Made by a program: the position numbers and the translations under genes
The notes under the pieces: model-generated
Databases searched by the model: none
Seen by the model: only the letters and a program-made list of their open reading frames with translations
Told to the model about the DNA's origin: nothing
Shown here: piece after piece, positions 25,868-35,111 of the stretch
Numbering within the stretch: position 1 is the stretch's first letter
How the letters are laid out: each line of letters opens with the position of its first letter
Assembly (NCBI RefSeq): GCF_014646755.1
Contig: NZ_BMNW01000006.1
Coordinates: 245,745-309,744 of the forward strand
Source: Pseudomonas asuensis
GTDB lineage: Bacteria; Pseudomonadota; Gammaproteobacteria; Pseudomonadales; Pseudomonadaceae
Length of the DNA stretch: 64,000 nt
Reading direction: 5' to 3'

Positions 25868-27757
25868 TTATGTTGATGCGCTATTTTTAACAGTTGGCTC
25901 AGGCTGCTGACTGTTGCATTGCTCGCTGAAAAGTTTTTGTAACTTCAACATACAAGCCTGCGCATCCTGGGCTTTGTCACAGAGCTTTGCTACCTGGGGT
26001 GCAGAGTGCATGACGCACTGCTCCACCGCACTGGATGAAACAGGTACCTTTTGATTTGGGGATGATTCGCGTGTAACAAGGCCTACAAGACCTCCTATAG
26101 CAATAAAGACAGCCGTAATGAGGATCAGTCGAGTGACTTTAGAAAAATCGTTACGCCGGTAATAAGCCATCATCGCATCGAATGGGGTACTCCCGGCTGG
26201 TAGGCGTACAAAGCAGGCGTAAGCCACTGACCCCATGATTCCAAGTGCAATAAGCCCGGCCTTTTGCCCCATAAACAAGGCCATAAGGGCTAGAGGAATA
26301 CCGTTGCGCAGCAGCATCCAGCGCGAGGCTTCTGGGTTGAATAACCGCCCAGGCAGCACCTTATAGGTGAGGATCAAATCGAGCGGTTCTAGCCATTTGG
26401 CTACCGGTCGCCACAAGCGCGTGAGTAGTTTGGTTACCCATACGGCAATAAGCGGCCAAAGCGTCAAGGAATAGAACAAGGTAAATAGGTCAAGACGCCC
26501 TTCCTGCCACCGCTGTGGCAAGGTATAAAAAAGTGCAAACAGGGCAGCGCCTGCCCATATCCAGCCATACGAAAGTGGCTTGCCTTCTTTAGGTTCTACC
26601 TTAACAAACGCATCAAGTCGCGCATCCGGAAAACGCTGTTTCAGACCAGGGTAACGATGATTCAAATTGTCCCTCAGGGTCTCACGCGCCACTCTGTCTT
26701 CTGGCTTGAAAGCCTTGGCGAGACGAATCTGCTCGGAATGAGAGATAGGCCCCAGTAACAGATGAGCAGCCTTTCCTTCAGGAGTTGTCGGCTCTGCATT
26801 GAGGAGCTGTTGCAGGCGGAGCGCGTAAGCCTCCTGCTCACAGCGCTCTACCAAGGCACACCATGTCTCGTACGGCGCAGGTACAATGCCCTTCCGGTCA
26901 TCCCAGCCAAACAGGCAACATACGCCCTCAAACAATGAAGGTGTAAGGTAGTCGGCCTCGTCCAGCATCTCCAGCACCCAACCCTGAAGTTGTTGCTGTC
27001 TATCGAATGAGTTCGCCCAGGGCTGCTTGCTCAGTACTCTGAGCTGCGCTAGAAAGCCTAGCTCGTTACCGGCCTCGCCAAGGTTATCAAGAGGCTCTCG
27101 CTGATGACCAAGCAGCTCTGCCGCCAGGTACGCTTCCTGGCTGGGACTGAGAGCAGCACTTTGCCAGGGCGTCAGCCATTGCAGGTGCTCGACCGCAGCG
27201 ACCAAGAGGTCGGTTTCGTCATGATGAAGACACCTTTCAACAAGACCCGCCTGAAACGGTATTGTGCAGTTTAGCTCCTGAGCCTGAACCCATTTTTGCT
27301 TCAGGTTTTCAGCAGAGGCCTCCTCCAGCAAACGCTTGGCCTCGTGCCGCGCTAGTGCCTCGGCAGTGAGCGCGGGTTCGGGATAATCAGGCGCAGGGCG
27401 AGGCCGAGGTGCGCCTCCCACAAGTGAGGCCGGCTCTTCAGCCTCAGCCAAAGGGCAGTCCTGCGCCAGCCCGCCCATGACGCTTTCGCCCCCATGCGTT
27501 ACTGGCTCAATCGGCGCGAAAAGAGGGCCTTCTGACAGAGCGGTAACAGGCCAAGGTGTTTCTTCAGCCTCGTCGGCAATACGCTCTCTGACCCAGCTCA
27601 GGGCTTCTTCATACGCCTCGCGCAGCTGCTGGAAAGCCTCTGCGTCTTCATCGGGACGATGTACCTTGAGTAGCTTGGCGTACTGTCGTTTTATAGTACG
27701 CTCATCGACCTCTTCGTCGAGGCCCAGGATATCCCAGCAGTTCATGAGGCTTACCAT
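25868..27757 (-). CDS. Membrane J-domain co-chaperone of HscC
   Basis: A 629-residue protein with an N-terminal J-domain (about residues 7-52: NCWDILGLDEEVDERTIKRQY, then the tail QQLREAYEEAL). Its loop reads His33-Arg34-Pro35-Asp36 instead of the canonical HPD, an inserted Arg in the motif that stimulates Hsp70 ATPase. A long helical middle section follows, then four or more hydrophobic segments between about 395 and 575. The first codons overlap the end of the Hsp70 gene hscC, and in E. coli hscC likewise neighbours a J-protein (DjlC), so it is the probable dedicated partner. It may start at Met1 or Met5. Confidence 0.82.
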   Translation of the reverse strand: MVSLMNCWDILGLDEEVDERTIKRQYAKLLKVHRPDEDAEAFQQLREAYEEALSWVRERIADEAEETPWPVTALSEGPLFAPIEPVTHGGESVMGGLAQDCPLAEAEEPASLVGGAPRPRPAPDYPEPALTAEALARHEAKRLLEEASAENLKQKWVQAQELNCTIPFQAGLVERCLHHDETDLLVAAVEHLQWLTPWQSAALSPSQEAYLAAELLGHQREPLDNLGEAGNELGFLAQLRVLSKQPWANSFDRQQQLQGWVLEMLDEADYLTPSLFEGVCCLFGWDDRKGIVPAPYETWCALVERCEQEAYALRLQQLLNAEPTTPEGKAAHLLLGPISHSEQIRLAKAFKPEDRVARETLRDNLNHRYPGLKQRFPDARLDAFVKVEPKEGKPLSYGWIWAGAALFALFYTLPQRWQEGRLDLFTLFYSLTLWPLIAVWVTKLLTRLWRPVAKWLEPLDLILTYKVLPGRLFNPEASRWMLLRNGIPLALMALFMGQKAGLIALGIMGSVAYACFVRLPAGSTPFDAMMAYYRRNDFSKVTRLILITAVFIAIGGLVGLVTRESSPNQKVPVSSSAVEQCVMHSAPQVAKLCDKAQDAQACMLKLQKLFSEQCNSQQPEPTVKNSAST

Positions 27758-29445
27758 GCCCCTCGTTCAAGGCTATCAAGCCGCTCAACGATCTGCTTGC
27801 GTACGTCACTGATCCTGCGCTCGTCCTGCGTTTCCAGAACCTGTTGAAACTGAGCGGCTAAATACCCAACGGCCTCACGCTCATCGCCCAGTAATTCCTG
27901 GTAAAGACGTTCCAGACGGGCCACTACATGAGTATTTACTTGCTGGTCACGCGGGTGAATTTTAAGCTTTTCCAGTGCTTTAAGCCGTTCCTGGATCTCA
28001 TCCGGGGTTAACACGCCCGGGTTGTTCTCGATAACCAGTCGATGCTTGGCCCCCGTCAGCGGAATCGTGACATCGGTTTCAAGAATACCGTTGTTGTCGT
28101 AAGTGAAACGTACATCAATACTGATCTCGCCCGCCTTGCGAGGAGGCACCTCAATCTCCAGCTCTCCCAGCTTGATATTGTCTTTGACCATCCTGCTCTC
28201 GCCCTGAAAAATTTTGAACAGAACCTTGCTCTGGTCGTCGTGCAGCGTTTGCACTGATTTGACGCGACTCACAGGCACGACACTGTTGCGCTCGATAATG
28301 GGCAGGTAGTGTCCGCTCTCGCTTTGCTGACCAAACGTGATCGATGTTTCAATGCCAAGTGTGTAGGGGCAGACATCGGTCAGGACCACCTCTTCGAGCG
28401 CTGCATCGCGGCTCTTGAGTGCTGCCTGGACAGCTGCGCCTTGGGCCACCACTTCATCAGGGTTGAGACTGATGGAGGGAAAACGGCCAAATAGTCCTGC
28501 CGCCAGCTTGCGTACCAGTGGCATTCGAGTCGTACCACCGACTAGCAGTATCTCATCCAGATCCGCTACACGAATCCGTGCATCCCGTAGTGCTCGCTCG
28601 ATAGGCCCCCGCAAACGCTCCAGTAGCGGTGTGAAGAGTTCAGCCAGTTGCGCCTGGGTAAAAGACTGTCGCCATTCCTGTTCGTTGTAACGCAGTATGA
28701 AATCGGTGCTGGCGTCCTGAGCCAGTGCCTTGCGCACCCGCTCAGCCTCTCGCCGCAGCGACTGACGAACAAGCTCTAACGAGGGAAAACCTGGCTGCTG
28801 GCCTTGAAGCGCCACGAAGCGATCCACAAGCATGTGATCAAAATCTTCGCCGCCCAGGAAGTTATCACCCGCACTGGCTCGCACTTCCATGACACCATCA
28901 TACAGCTCCAGAATGGACACATCGAATGTGCCGCCGCCTAGATCGAAGACCAGAAACGAGGTCTCACTGTCCTTCTGATGCAACCCATAGGCCAGTGCTG
29001 CTGCGGTGGGCTCATTGATGAGCTTTTCGACCCGAAGTCCTGCCAGCTCTCCAGCGATACGGGTCGCCTTACGCTGTGCATCGCTGAAGTACGCCGGAAC
29101 ACTGATGACAGCCTCGGTTACTGGCTCACCATACTCACGCTCGACATCAGCTTTGAGGCTTTTAAGCACCAATGCTGATAACTCTTCCGGTCGAAAGGTA
29201 CGCTCGCCCAAGCGTATCTCCTGAGCGCTTCCCATATACCGCTTGAACAGGGCTGTTGTTCGGGCAGGATGGGTATGCAGTCGCTCGCGCGCTGTCTTAC
29301 CCACCAGTACCTGCCCCTCGTCATCAAGACCTACTACGCTAGGCGTCAGCGTATCTCCCAGAGCGTTTGTAACAAGTTTAGGCGCACCGTCGCGCCAAAC
29401 GGCAACCAGACTGTTGGTCGTTCCCAGGTCAATACCGACGATCAT
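27751..29445 (-). CDS. hscC: Hsp70-family chaperone HscC
   Basis: A 564-residue Hsp70. The nucleotide-binding domain (about 1-370) shows [46 protein letters not shown] and [15 protein letters not shown]. The substrate-binding beta domain has [18 protein letters not shown]. The length, the short lid and the lack of a DnaK-type EEVD-like tail point to HscC rather than DnaK. E. coli HscC is a minor Hsp70 linked to stress and sigma-70 modulation. The gene overlaps the downstream J-protein gene by 7 nt, so the two are translationally coupled. Confidence 0.92.
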   Translation of the reverse strand: MIVGIDLGTTNSLVAVWRDGAPKLVTNALGDTLTPSVVGLDDEGQVLVGKTARERLHTHPARTTALFKRYMGSAQEIRLGERTFRPEELSALVLKSLKADVEREYGEPVTEAVISVPAYFSDAQRKATRIAGELAGLRVEKLINEPTAAALAYGLHQKDSETSFLVFDLGGGTFDVSILELYDGVMEVRASAGDNFLGGEDFDHMLVDRFVALQGQQPGFPSLELVRQSLRREAERVRKALAQDASTDFILRYNEQEWRQSFTQAQLAELFTPLLERLRGPIERALRDARIRVADLDEILLVGGTTRMPLVRKLAAGLFGRFPSISLNPDEVVAQGAAVQAALKSRDAALEEVVLTDVCPYTLGIETSITFGQQSESGHYLPIIERNSVVPVSRVKSVQTLHDDQSKVLFKIFQGESRMVKDNIKLGELEIEVPPRKAGEISIDVRFTYDNNGILETDVTIPLTGAKHRLVIENNPGVLTPDEIQERLKALEKLKIHPRDQQVNTHVVARLERLYQELLGDEREAVGYLAAQFQQVLETQDERRISDVRKQIVERLDSLERGAW

Positions 29446-29707
29446 GCTGAATAAGCTCCCTGCTAGAGGTCTCGCTGACTGTTCGGCTCGCTATAACGCA
29501 AGCAGTCAGGAAAAAGACCCAAGACACTATCCCTGTAGACGGGCGTACAAAAATGAAGGGGTATTGTAACGAAGCCGCCCCGCTTAAGCACTCACTTGAC
29601 GTACCTGCTGCGCAAGTCGGGGCGTTTCTGTGCAGTGAGAAAATCACTGCCTACTGCTCATGGCCCTGCGGGAATACAATGCACTTGGAAAGAGGCAAAC
29701 GCATGTT

Positions 29708-29734
29708 CAGTGCACGGCTTTTCACCGTGCACTG
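29708..29734 (-). terminator. Hairpin after chemoreceptor gene
   Basis: Perfect 10-nt arms CAGTGCACGG / CCGTGCACTG with a 7-nt loop, 10 nt past the chemoreceptor stop on the minus strand. The following sequence is only moderately T-rich. Confidence 0.65.
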
Positions 29735-29744
29735 ACAGAAGGAA

Positions 29745-31667
29745 TCAGACGCGGAAGCGGCTAACCATGGTTTGTAGCTCATTTCCCAGACGCGCCAGCT
29801 CAACGCTGGAAGCTGCTGTTTCCTCGCTCGCCGCAGCGGTTTGCTCGGAGACATCCCGGACGTTGACGATACTGCGGTTGATTTCGTCAGCCACCGCGCT
29901 CTGCTGTTCGGCAGCCGCGGCGATCTGCAGGTTCATCGATTGGATATTGGAAACCATATGGGTAATGTTTTCCAGCGAACCACCTGCCTTACGGGCTAGC
30001 TCAACGCTGCTATCAGTCAGCTTGCGGCTGTTATTCATCATGCTGGCGACCTGCTGAGTACCTGTCTGCAGCCCTGCCACCAGCCCTTCGATTTCCTCAG
30101 TAGACTTCTGGGTGCGCTGAGCCAGACCGCGAACTTCATCGGCTACCACTGCGAAACCACGACCCGCTTCACCGGCACGTGCTGCCTCGATGGCGGCATT
30201 AAGCGCCAGCAGATTGGTCTGCTCAGCTACAGCCTTGATGACATCCATCACGCTGCCGATCTTATCGCTCTCCTTTTGCAGGCTGGTCATGGCTTCAGAG
30301 GAGCGGTTCATCTCAGAGGCAAGGCGCTCAATCTGTACAATCGCCTCGTTCACTACCTTGTCGCCCAAACGTGCCTGCTCGTCCGCTTCGCTGGCTGCAG
30401 TAGATGCATCGCCAGCATTACGGGCCACTTCCTGTACGGTTGCGGTCATTTCGTGCATGGCTGTAGCCACTTGATCCGTTTCGCTCTTCTGGCCATTTAC
30501 ACCCGCACTGGTCTGCTCAGTCACGGCAGAAAGCTCTTCCGCAGCACTGGCAATCTGAGTCACGCCATCACGTATACCGGAGATCAGTTCACGTAGCGTA
30601 TCACCCATGTTCTGGATACCTTGCTGAAGCACACCCAGCTCATCACGGCGGGTGACGCGTGCAGAAGCTGTCAGATCACCGGACGCAATACGCTGAACTT
30701 CGCCCAATGTTTCCTTTAACGGTTGAGTAATCTGGCGGGTAATTACCCAGGCAGCCAATACTCCCAGTAGCAAGGCCAGGATGGTGCTGCCAATCTGCAG
30801 CTGGCGCGCCTGGCTGCTTTCAACTGACAGACGATCCAGCTGGAACTTATAGAGTTCCTCGCTGATATTGACGATCTCATAGCCTTGATCTGTCATTTCT
30901 TTGCGAGCCTGAGCAATATTAGCGTTGGCCTTCTTGTAATCCATTACGGCTACGCTGTAGCGATCCAACGATGCCTTGACTTGCTGGGCGGTATAGCTCA
31001 GCTCATCCTTGAATGTATCCATCATTTGCTCAATGCCCTTGCCCGCCGTATCAATCTGGCTAAGCAATGCCTGCTCATTTTCGGACGTTGAGTTGGCTGC
31101 ATACACACTGACAAGGAACTGCGTTTTCAGCAGATTTTCCTTGGTTTTGGAGATTGTTTGGAATTGCGAAAAGCGACGATCATCATAGCTTGGCAGCAGC
31201 AGTACGCTATGGGCCATCTTATCGACTAGCGTGGCCGCTTCAGCCGACTCGCGCTTGATAGTCTGGCGAGCTGAATTCGCAACCTTGTATGCATCACGCA
31301 TGTTGCCCAACGACTTTTGGTAATCGCCGTTGATCTCATCCTGCTTCTTTAGCAGAGCGACGTTTACGGGATTGGTAAAGCTGCCCAAAAGCTTTTTCTG
31401 TTGTTCAAGATAGATGTTCAGGTTTTTCTGAAGGCGCTCCGTGCTGGTTTCATCGCCATTAGCCAGCATGAACTGCAGACGTGCGATACGCAGGTCTGTC
31501 AGCGTTCTATTGAGCTTGGTGATTTCTGTCATCCAGAGGCTCCGCTGAATGACACTGCCTAAACCGCTCCAGCCGCTCCAGGCAAGAAGCAACGTTAAGG
31601 CCAGTACTACACCGAAACCCAGCGTAAGCTTGCGCGTAACGCTGACATTCCCAAACCAGCTATTCAT
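29745..31667 (-). CDS. Methyl-accepting chemotaxis protein (HBM-type sensor)
   Basis: A 640-residue transmembrane chemoreceptor. TM1 is about residues 11-31 and TM2 about 294-316. The roughly 260-residue helical periplasmic part between them fits a helical bimodular (HBM) sensor such as that of Pseudomonas McpS-type receptors for organic acids. HAMP is about 317-370. The signalling tip contains [29 protein letters not shown] and its flanks have methylation-type Glu/Gln. There is no C-terminal NWETF-type tether. It stands alone, with no che genes near. The ligand is not predictable from the sequence. Confidence 0.92.
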   Translation of the reverse strand: MNSWFGNVSVTRKLTLGFGVVLALTLLLAWSGWSGLGSVIQRSLWMTEITKLNRTLTDLRIARLQFMLANGDETSTERLQKNLNIYLEQQKKLLGSFTNPVNVALLKKQDEINGDYQKSLGNMRDAYKVANSARQTIKRESAEAATLVDKMAHSVLLLPSYDDRRFSQFQTISKTKENLLKTQFLVSVYAANSTSENEQALLSQIDTAGKGIEQMMDTFKDELSYTAQQVKASLDRYSVAVMDYKKANANIAQARKEMTDQGYEIVNISEELYKFQLDRLSVESSQARQLQIGSTILALLLGVLAAWVITRQITQPLKETLGEVQRIASGDLTASARVTRRDELGVLQQGIQNMGDTLRELISGIRDGVTQIASAAEELSAVTEQTSAGVNGQKSETDQVATAMHEMTATVQEVARNAGDASTAASEADEQARLGDKVVNEAIVQIERLASEMNRSSEAMTSLQKESDKIGSVMDVIKAVAEQTNLLALNAAIEAARAGEAGRGFAVVADEVRGLAQRTQKSTEEIEGLVAGLQTGTQQVASMMNNSRKLTDSSVELARKAGGSLENITHMVSNIQSMNLQIAAAAEQQSAVADEINRSIVNVRDVSEQTAAASEETAASSVELARLGNELQTMVSRFRV

Positions 31668-31803
31668 AAATTTTTCCGTTAAGTGTCGTTTCGAATAATT
31701 CAGCTGGTGCGCTTGTTCTTTTAGAGCCAGCTTATGTATATATGCGGAAGGGCTATCGGCAGGTCTTGCGATAACTGAAGCGGGAGGAGATATAAAATGT
31801 TCG

Positions 31804-32154
31804 GGCCTTGTTATTGCCTATGAGCGAGACGACCAGCCCGGCCCTACGTCCAGTACCTTCCTGGTGTCTGAGACACATGATCCTGACGGGCTTCGAGCAG
31901 TACTTGCCAACGCATTAGGTATTACAGGGCGCGTACGCAAGCTTCGTAAGGTCTTTACAGTGAATGGGGTGGAAGTGCACCTGGACCAAGTTGAAGGCAT
32001 AGGAGCCTTTATTGAACTGGAGGTAGAGTTCGGTGCGCATCTAAGTGAGGAGGCGGCTACTGCAAAAACGCTGGAGGCTTTTGATTATTTTAACCTGGAG
32101 GCTAAAGACTTAGTGAGTGAAGCTTATACTGATCTCCTCGACCCCCGCTTTTAA
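31804..32154 (+). pseudogene. 5'-truncated CYTH-domain (class IV adenylate cyclase-like) gene
   Basis: The frame reads [13 protein letters not shown], then VSETHDPDGLRAVLANALG, TGRVRKLRKVF, VEVHLDQVEGIGAFIELEVEF. This is the second half of a CYTH triphosphate-tunnel domain, with its RVRK, HLD and ELE metal/phosphate-binding strands. The first half, with the ExExK motif, is absent: upstream sequence in this frame shows no ExExK and no ATG. Only a GTG at 31864 could start translation, which would give 96 residues lacking half the tunnel. It is therefore most likely a remnant, although a shortened product from GTG cannot be excluded. Confidence 0.7.
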
Positions 32155-32636
32155 AGCTGTCACGTTCACCTGAAATGAAAACCTTGCACTTTAACTAACT
32201 TTTAGCTTGCTCCTGAAATTCAACATTCTTAAGCCCTACAAGTGCTATGTTATGCCCCTAAAATGACTAACCAGTCACTTACTGCCCTCTACAAGGGCAT
32301 ACAAAGGCGCATAAAATACATATACCACTTGTCGGATTATTTCATTTTTGAAAAAATTACATCACGCCTGATAAAAAATACAGAAAAATAAAAACCCATT
32401 AATTATCAATTATCTATGCAAAGTAACACCTGTTAAATGCTATCAAAATAATTATCATAAAATCTCATTTCAATATCATAAGAGTAGCACTTAAGAGAAT
32501 TAAACAGATTATTCATCCCTACCCCCTATTTCTAAAGATAGAAACTTAACTCTATATTCCTATTGGGATAACGAATCCGGGACGTATCGTTAATCCAGCT
32601 TGGCTAAATCTCATGATAAAGCGAAGGACCGGAATA
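32155..32636. promoter_or_regulatory. AT-rich leader of the subtilase operon
   Basis: About 480 nt without a gene. The stretch 32320-32560 is strongly AT-rich (many A/T runs, e.g. around 32340-32480), unlike the roughly 50% GC surroundings. It should contain the subtilase promoter. Such composition is typical of promoters silenced by H-NS/MvaT-type proteins, and a MvaT homologue is encoded at 38638; the link is inference. Confidence 0.5.
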
Positions 32637-34421
32637 ATGCTCTCATCCAAACAACCTGTTTTTTTATTAGTTTCGCTCTTTGCAGGGGGAATCTGTGGCG
32701 TAGCCCAGGCAGCTGAAGACGCTACATTGTCTCAAGCAGCACCCAATGTTCAGAGCGGTAGCGATCCTCTGTTCATTTATCAATGGCATCTACGAAATAG
32801 AGGGCAAAAAGTTATTGGCGATGTAACGCCGCTTGCCGGTGTAGATCTGCGGATGGGTGTATTACATGAGTTGGGTTTCAGGGGTAAAAATGTCATTGTT
32901 GGGGTAGTCGATGACGGGCTGGAAATACGTCATGAAGATCTGTCAGGTAATGTTGTACCCAATGGCTCCAAAAACTTCGTAAATGGCTCAAACGATCCGA
33001 CGCCTAGTGTCGACACGGATGAACACGGCACCTCGGTGGCAGGCATCATTGCCGAAATGGGCTGGAATGGGATAGGAGGACGAGGCATCGCACCAGAAGC
33101 CAAACTAAAAGGCTTTAACTTCCTGGCCAGTGATGCGGACTCTACCAGTCAGGATGCGAACATTCTGTATGCCTGGGGTAGCGGTAAGGAATCCAGAGAT
33201 GTTGCTGTTTTCAATAACAGCTGGGGAAGCAGCACGCCCTACTACCCGGCGTTCTCAACCTCTGAACAGGCTGCCTGGGAAAGGCTGATGCAGTCTACCC
33301 GCAGTGGCAAGGGTGGTGTTTACATCAAGTCTGCAGGCAACTCGTTTAAGGAGTTTTTCTCCTATACGCCTTTTGGAAGAGTCAACATCTGTTCCAAGAA
33401 AGCGGCTGAACTCAATGTCACCTGCGCCTCTTCAACCGTTGACCCTAACAATAATCTCATCACGATTATTACCGCCGCGGCTGTCAACGTACGAGGATTG
33501 CGCTCATCCTATTCCACGGCAGGGTCATCAGTTTGGATCTCAGGCTTTGGCGGCGAGTTTGGTAATCAAAAAGCCTATAATCCGGATTTGACCAACGTTC
33601 GAGAAGCCATCAGGCCCACTTATTATTCTCCAGCGATTGTGACTACGGACCTGATGGGGTGCTCTCGCGGTGCCAATACGGCGAGTTCCTCCTCTAATGC
33701 CTTGGAAGGTAACCAGTCCCCTATCGATAAATCCTGCAATTACTGGGCACGTATGAACGGCACATCATCCGCCGCGCCTACGGTATCTGGTGTGGTGAGC
33801 CTGATGCTGGGCGCTAATCCCAAGCTGACCCAGCGTGACGTAAAATATATCCTGGCCAGCACGGCACGCCCGCTTGATCCTTACCAACCAGTAGTGAGCT
33901 ACGGTGGTACTGTTATTGAACCTGGGTGGATTACCAATGCGGCAGGTCATCACTTCAGTAACTGGTATGGCTTTGGATTAGTGGATGCAACAGCAGCAGT
34001 GAATAAAGCCATGAGCTTTAACCTGTTGCCAGCGATGAAAGATACTCAATGGAAAGCGTCTAACGACTCGGCCAGTACGATTGGCGATGTGAATGCACCT
34101 GCAACGCTGAAGGTACGTATCAATCAAAATATTAAGGTTGAGGCTGTACAGCTCAGCTTTCAGACCAGTCATATGAAGCCATCGAACCTTAAGGCTGTTC
34201 TTACCTCCCCAAGCGGCACTAAAAGTTATGTCATGACGCCTTTCTCCACGCTGTCGGATATCACGTCTGGAACTGGTTTCACTGTTTCATTGGCTGCGAG
34301 CAATGCGTTCCTGGATGAGCCAGCGACCGGCGACTGGACACTATCCTTAACAGATGTGGTTGATGCACAAGGCAATGCCGCCAAGCTGCAAGCCTTCAAA
34401 CTTCGCGTGGTGGGGCACTGA
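32637..34421 (+). CDS. Secreted kexin-like subtilase (S8) with P domain
   Basis: A 594-residue protease starting MLSSKQPVFLLVSLFAGG, chosen over ATG 32613 because GAAGGA lies upstream and it gives a clean signal peptide (cleavage near VAQA). The S8 domain spans about 45-470, with Asp92 in VGVVDDGLEIRHEDL, His130 in DEHGTSVAG, oxyanion Asn235 in SAGNS and Ser377 in NGTSSAAP. A P/proprotein-convertase domain covers about 475-594. There is no long N-terminal propeptide: only about 20 residues separate the signal peptide from the catalytic domain. The next gene starts 3 nt after the stop and may supply the missing propeptide or chaperone function. Confidence 0.92.
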   Translation: MLSSKQPVFLLVSLFAGGICGVAQAAEDATLSQAAPNVQSGSDPLFIYQWHLRNRGQKVIGDVTPLAGVDLRMGVLHELGFRGKNVIVGVVDDGLEIRHEDLSGNVVPNGSKNFVNGSNDPTPSVDTDEHGTSVAGIIAEMGWNGIGGRGIAPEAKLKGFNFLASDADSTSQDANILYAWGSGKESRDVAVFNNSWGSSTPYYPAFSTSEQAAWERLMQSTRSGKGGVYIKSAGNSFKEFFSYTPFGRVNICSKKAAELNVTCASSTVDPNNNLITIITAAAVNVRGLRSSYSTAGSSVWISGFGGEFGNQKAYNPDLTNVREAIRPTYYSPAIVTTDLMGCSRGANTASSSSNALEGNQSPIDKSCNYWARMNGTSSAAPTVSGVVSLMLGANPKLTQRDVKYILASTARPLDPYQPVVSYGGTVIEPGWITNAAGHHFSNWYGFGLVDATAAVNKAMSFNLLPAMKDTQWKASNDSASTIGDVNAPATLKVRINQNIKVEAVQLSFQTSHMKPSNLKAVLTSPSGTKSYVMTPFSTLSDITSGTGFTVSLAASNAFLDEPATGDWTLSLTDVVDAQGNAAKLQAFKLRVVGH

Positions 34422-34423
34422 TC

Positions 34424-35044
34424 ATGAAAATGACCACTTTATTCTTGTTGACCATAACCCTGGCTGCAGCACCCTTGGTGCATGCTCAAACGACAGATTC
34501 GGCCCGACTGCAGCAGGCGGCGACTGGAGCCAGCTTTAACGTGGGGAACACCCAGTTCCGCCTGGTCCCTAACGCAACAGCTCAGCGTATCGAATCCAAT
34601 GCCTCGGTGCAGACCTCTTCGTCTATCCAGAGCCAAAGTCGTCAGCAGTCAGTACCGACAGATAGCAATGTAGTAGGTCAGGTAGGACCTTATGCCATTG
34701 TGCTGCAGCAGGACAATCAGACACATCTGAAATCACAATCAGCCGTTTCTGCTGGTAGTGCTGCGCAGTCGGGCACTATGGGCGTAGCGGTCAACCTGAA
34801 CTCCGGGCAAGCCGTGCTCGTTCCTCCCCGTCTGAAGGTGTTTGTACAGACTGCCGATGTTATTGATCAGGTTGCGAATGCTACAGGCGGTACGACGGTT
34901 CAGGCATCGTCAGCGGCAGGCATGGGGGTGATCCGCTATAGCTCGGTAGAGGCCGCGCAAACTGCGCTGGACAAGGTAAAGGAAACGCAAGGGGTGAATG
35001 ACGCCTCGCTGGATATTATCCAGGGTTTCATTCAAAAGCAGTAA
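34424..35044 (+). CDS. Secreted partner of the subtilase, propeptide-like C-terminus
   Basis: A 206-residue protein with a Sec signal peptide (about 1-21, ending VHA). The middle (about 45-110) is Gln/Ser-rich. The last about 70 residues (LKVFVQTADVIDQVANATG, GMGVIRYSSVEAAQTALDKV, LDIIQGFIQ) have the beta-alpha-beta-beta-alpha-beta rhythm of subtilisin propeptide/I9 inhibitor domains. It starts 3 nt after the subtilase stop, so it is certainly co-transcribed. In Aeromonas sobria the kexin-like protease ASP needs a separate protein, ORF2, encoded immediately downstream, to mature; this gene occupies the same place. Homology itself is not proven here. Confidence 0.7.
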   Translation: MKMTTLFLLTITLAAAPLVHAQTTDSARLQQAATGASFNVGNTQFRLVPNATAQRIESNASVQTSSSIQSQSRQQSVPTDSNVVGQVGPYAIVLQQDNQTHLKSQSAVSAGSAAQSGTMGVAVNLNSGQAVLVPPRLKVFVQTADVIDQVANATGGTTVQASSAAGMGVIRYSSVEAAQTALDKVKETQGVNDASLDIIQGFIQKQ

Positions 35045-35053
35045 ACGTGTAAT

Positions 35054-35092
35054 AACGCCGCTTTGTCGTCAGGCGACGTACAAAGCGGCGTT
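35054..35092. terminator. Bidirectional terminator between subtilase operon and curlin gene
   Basis: Thirteen-nt perfect arms AACGCCGCTTTGT / ACAAAGCGGCGTT enclose a second small stem (CGTC/GACG). It lies between two converging genes and can serve both. Confidence 0.8.
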
Positions 35093-35111
35093 TGTCTATA
35101 GAAATGATGCG

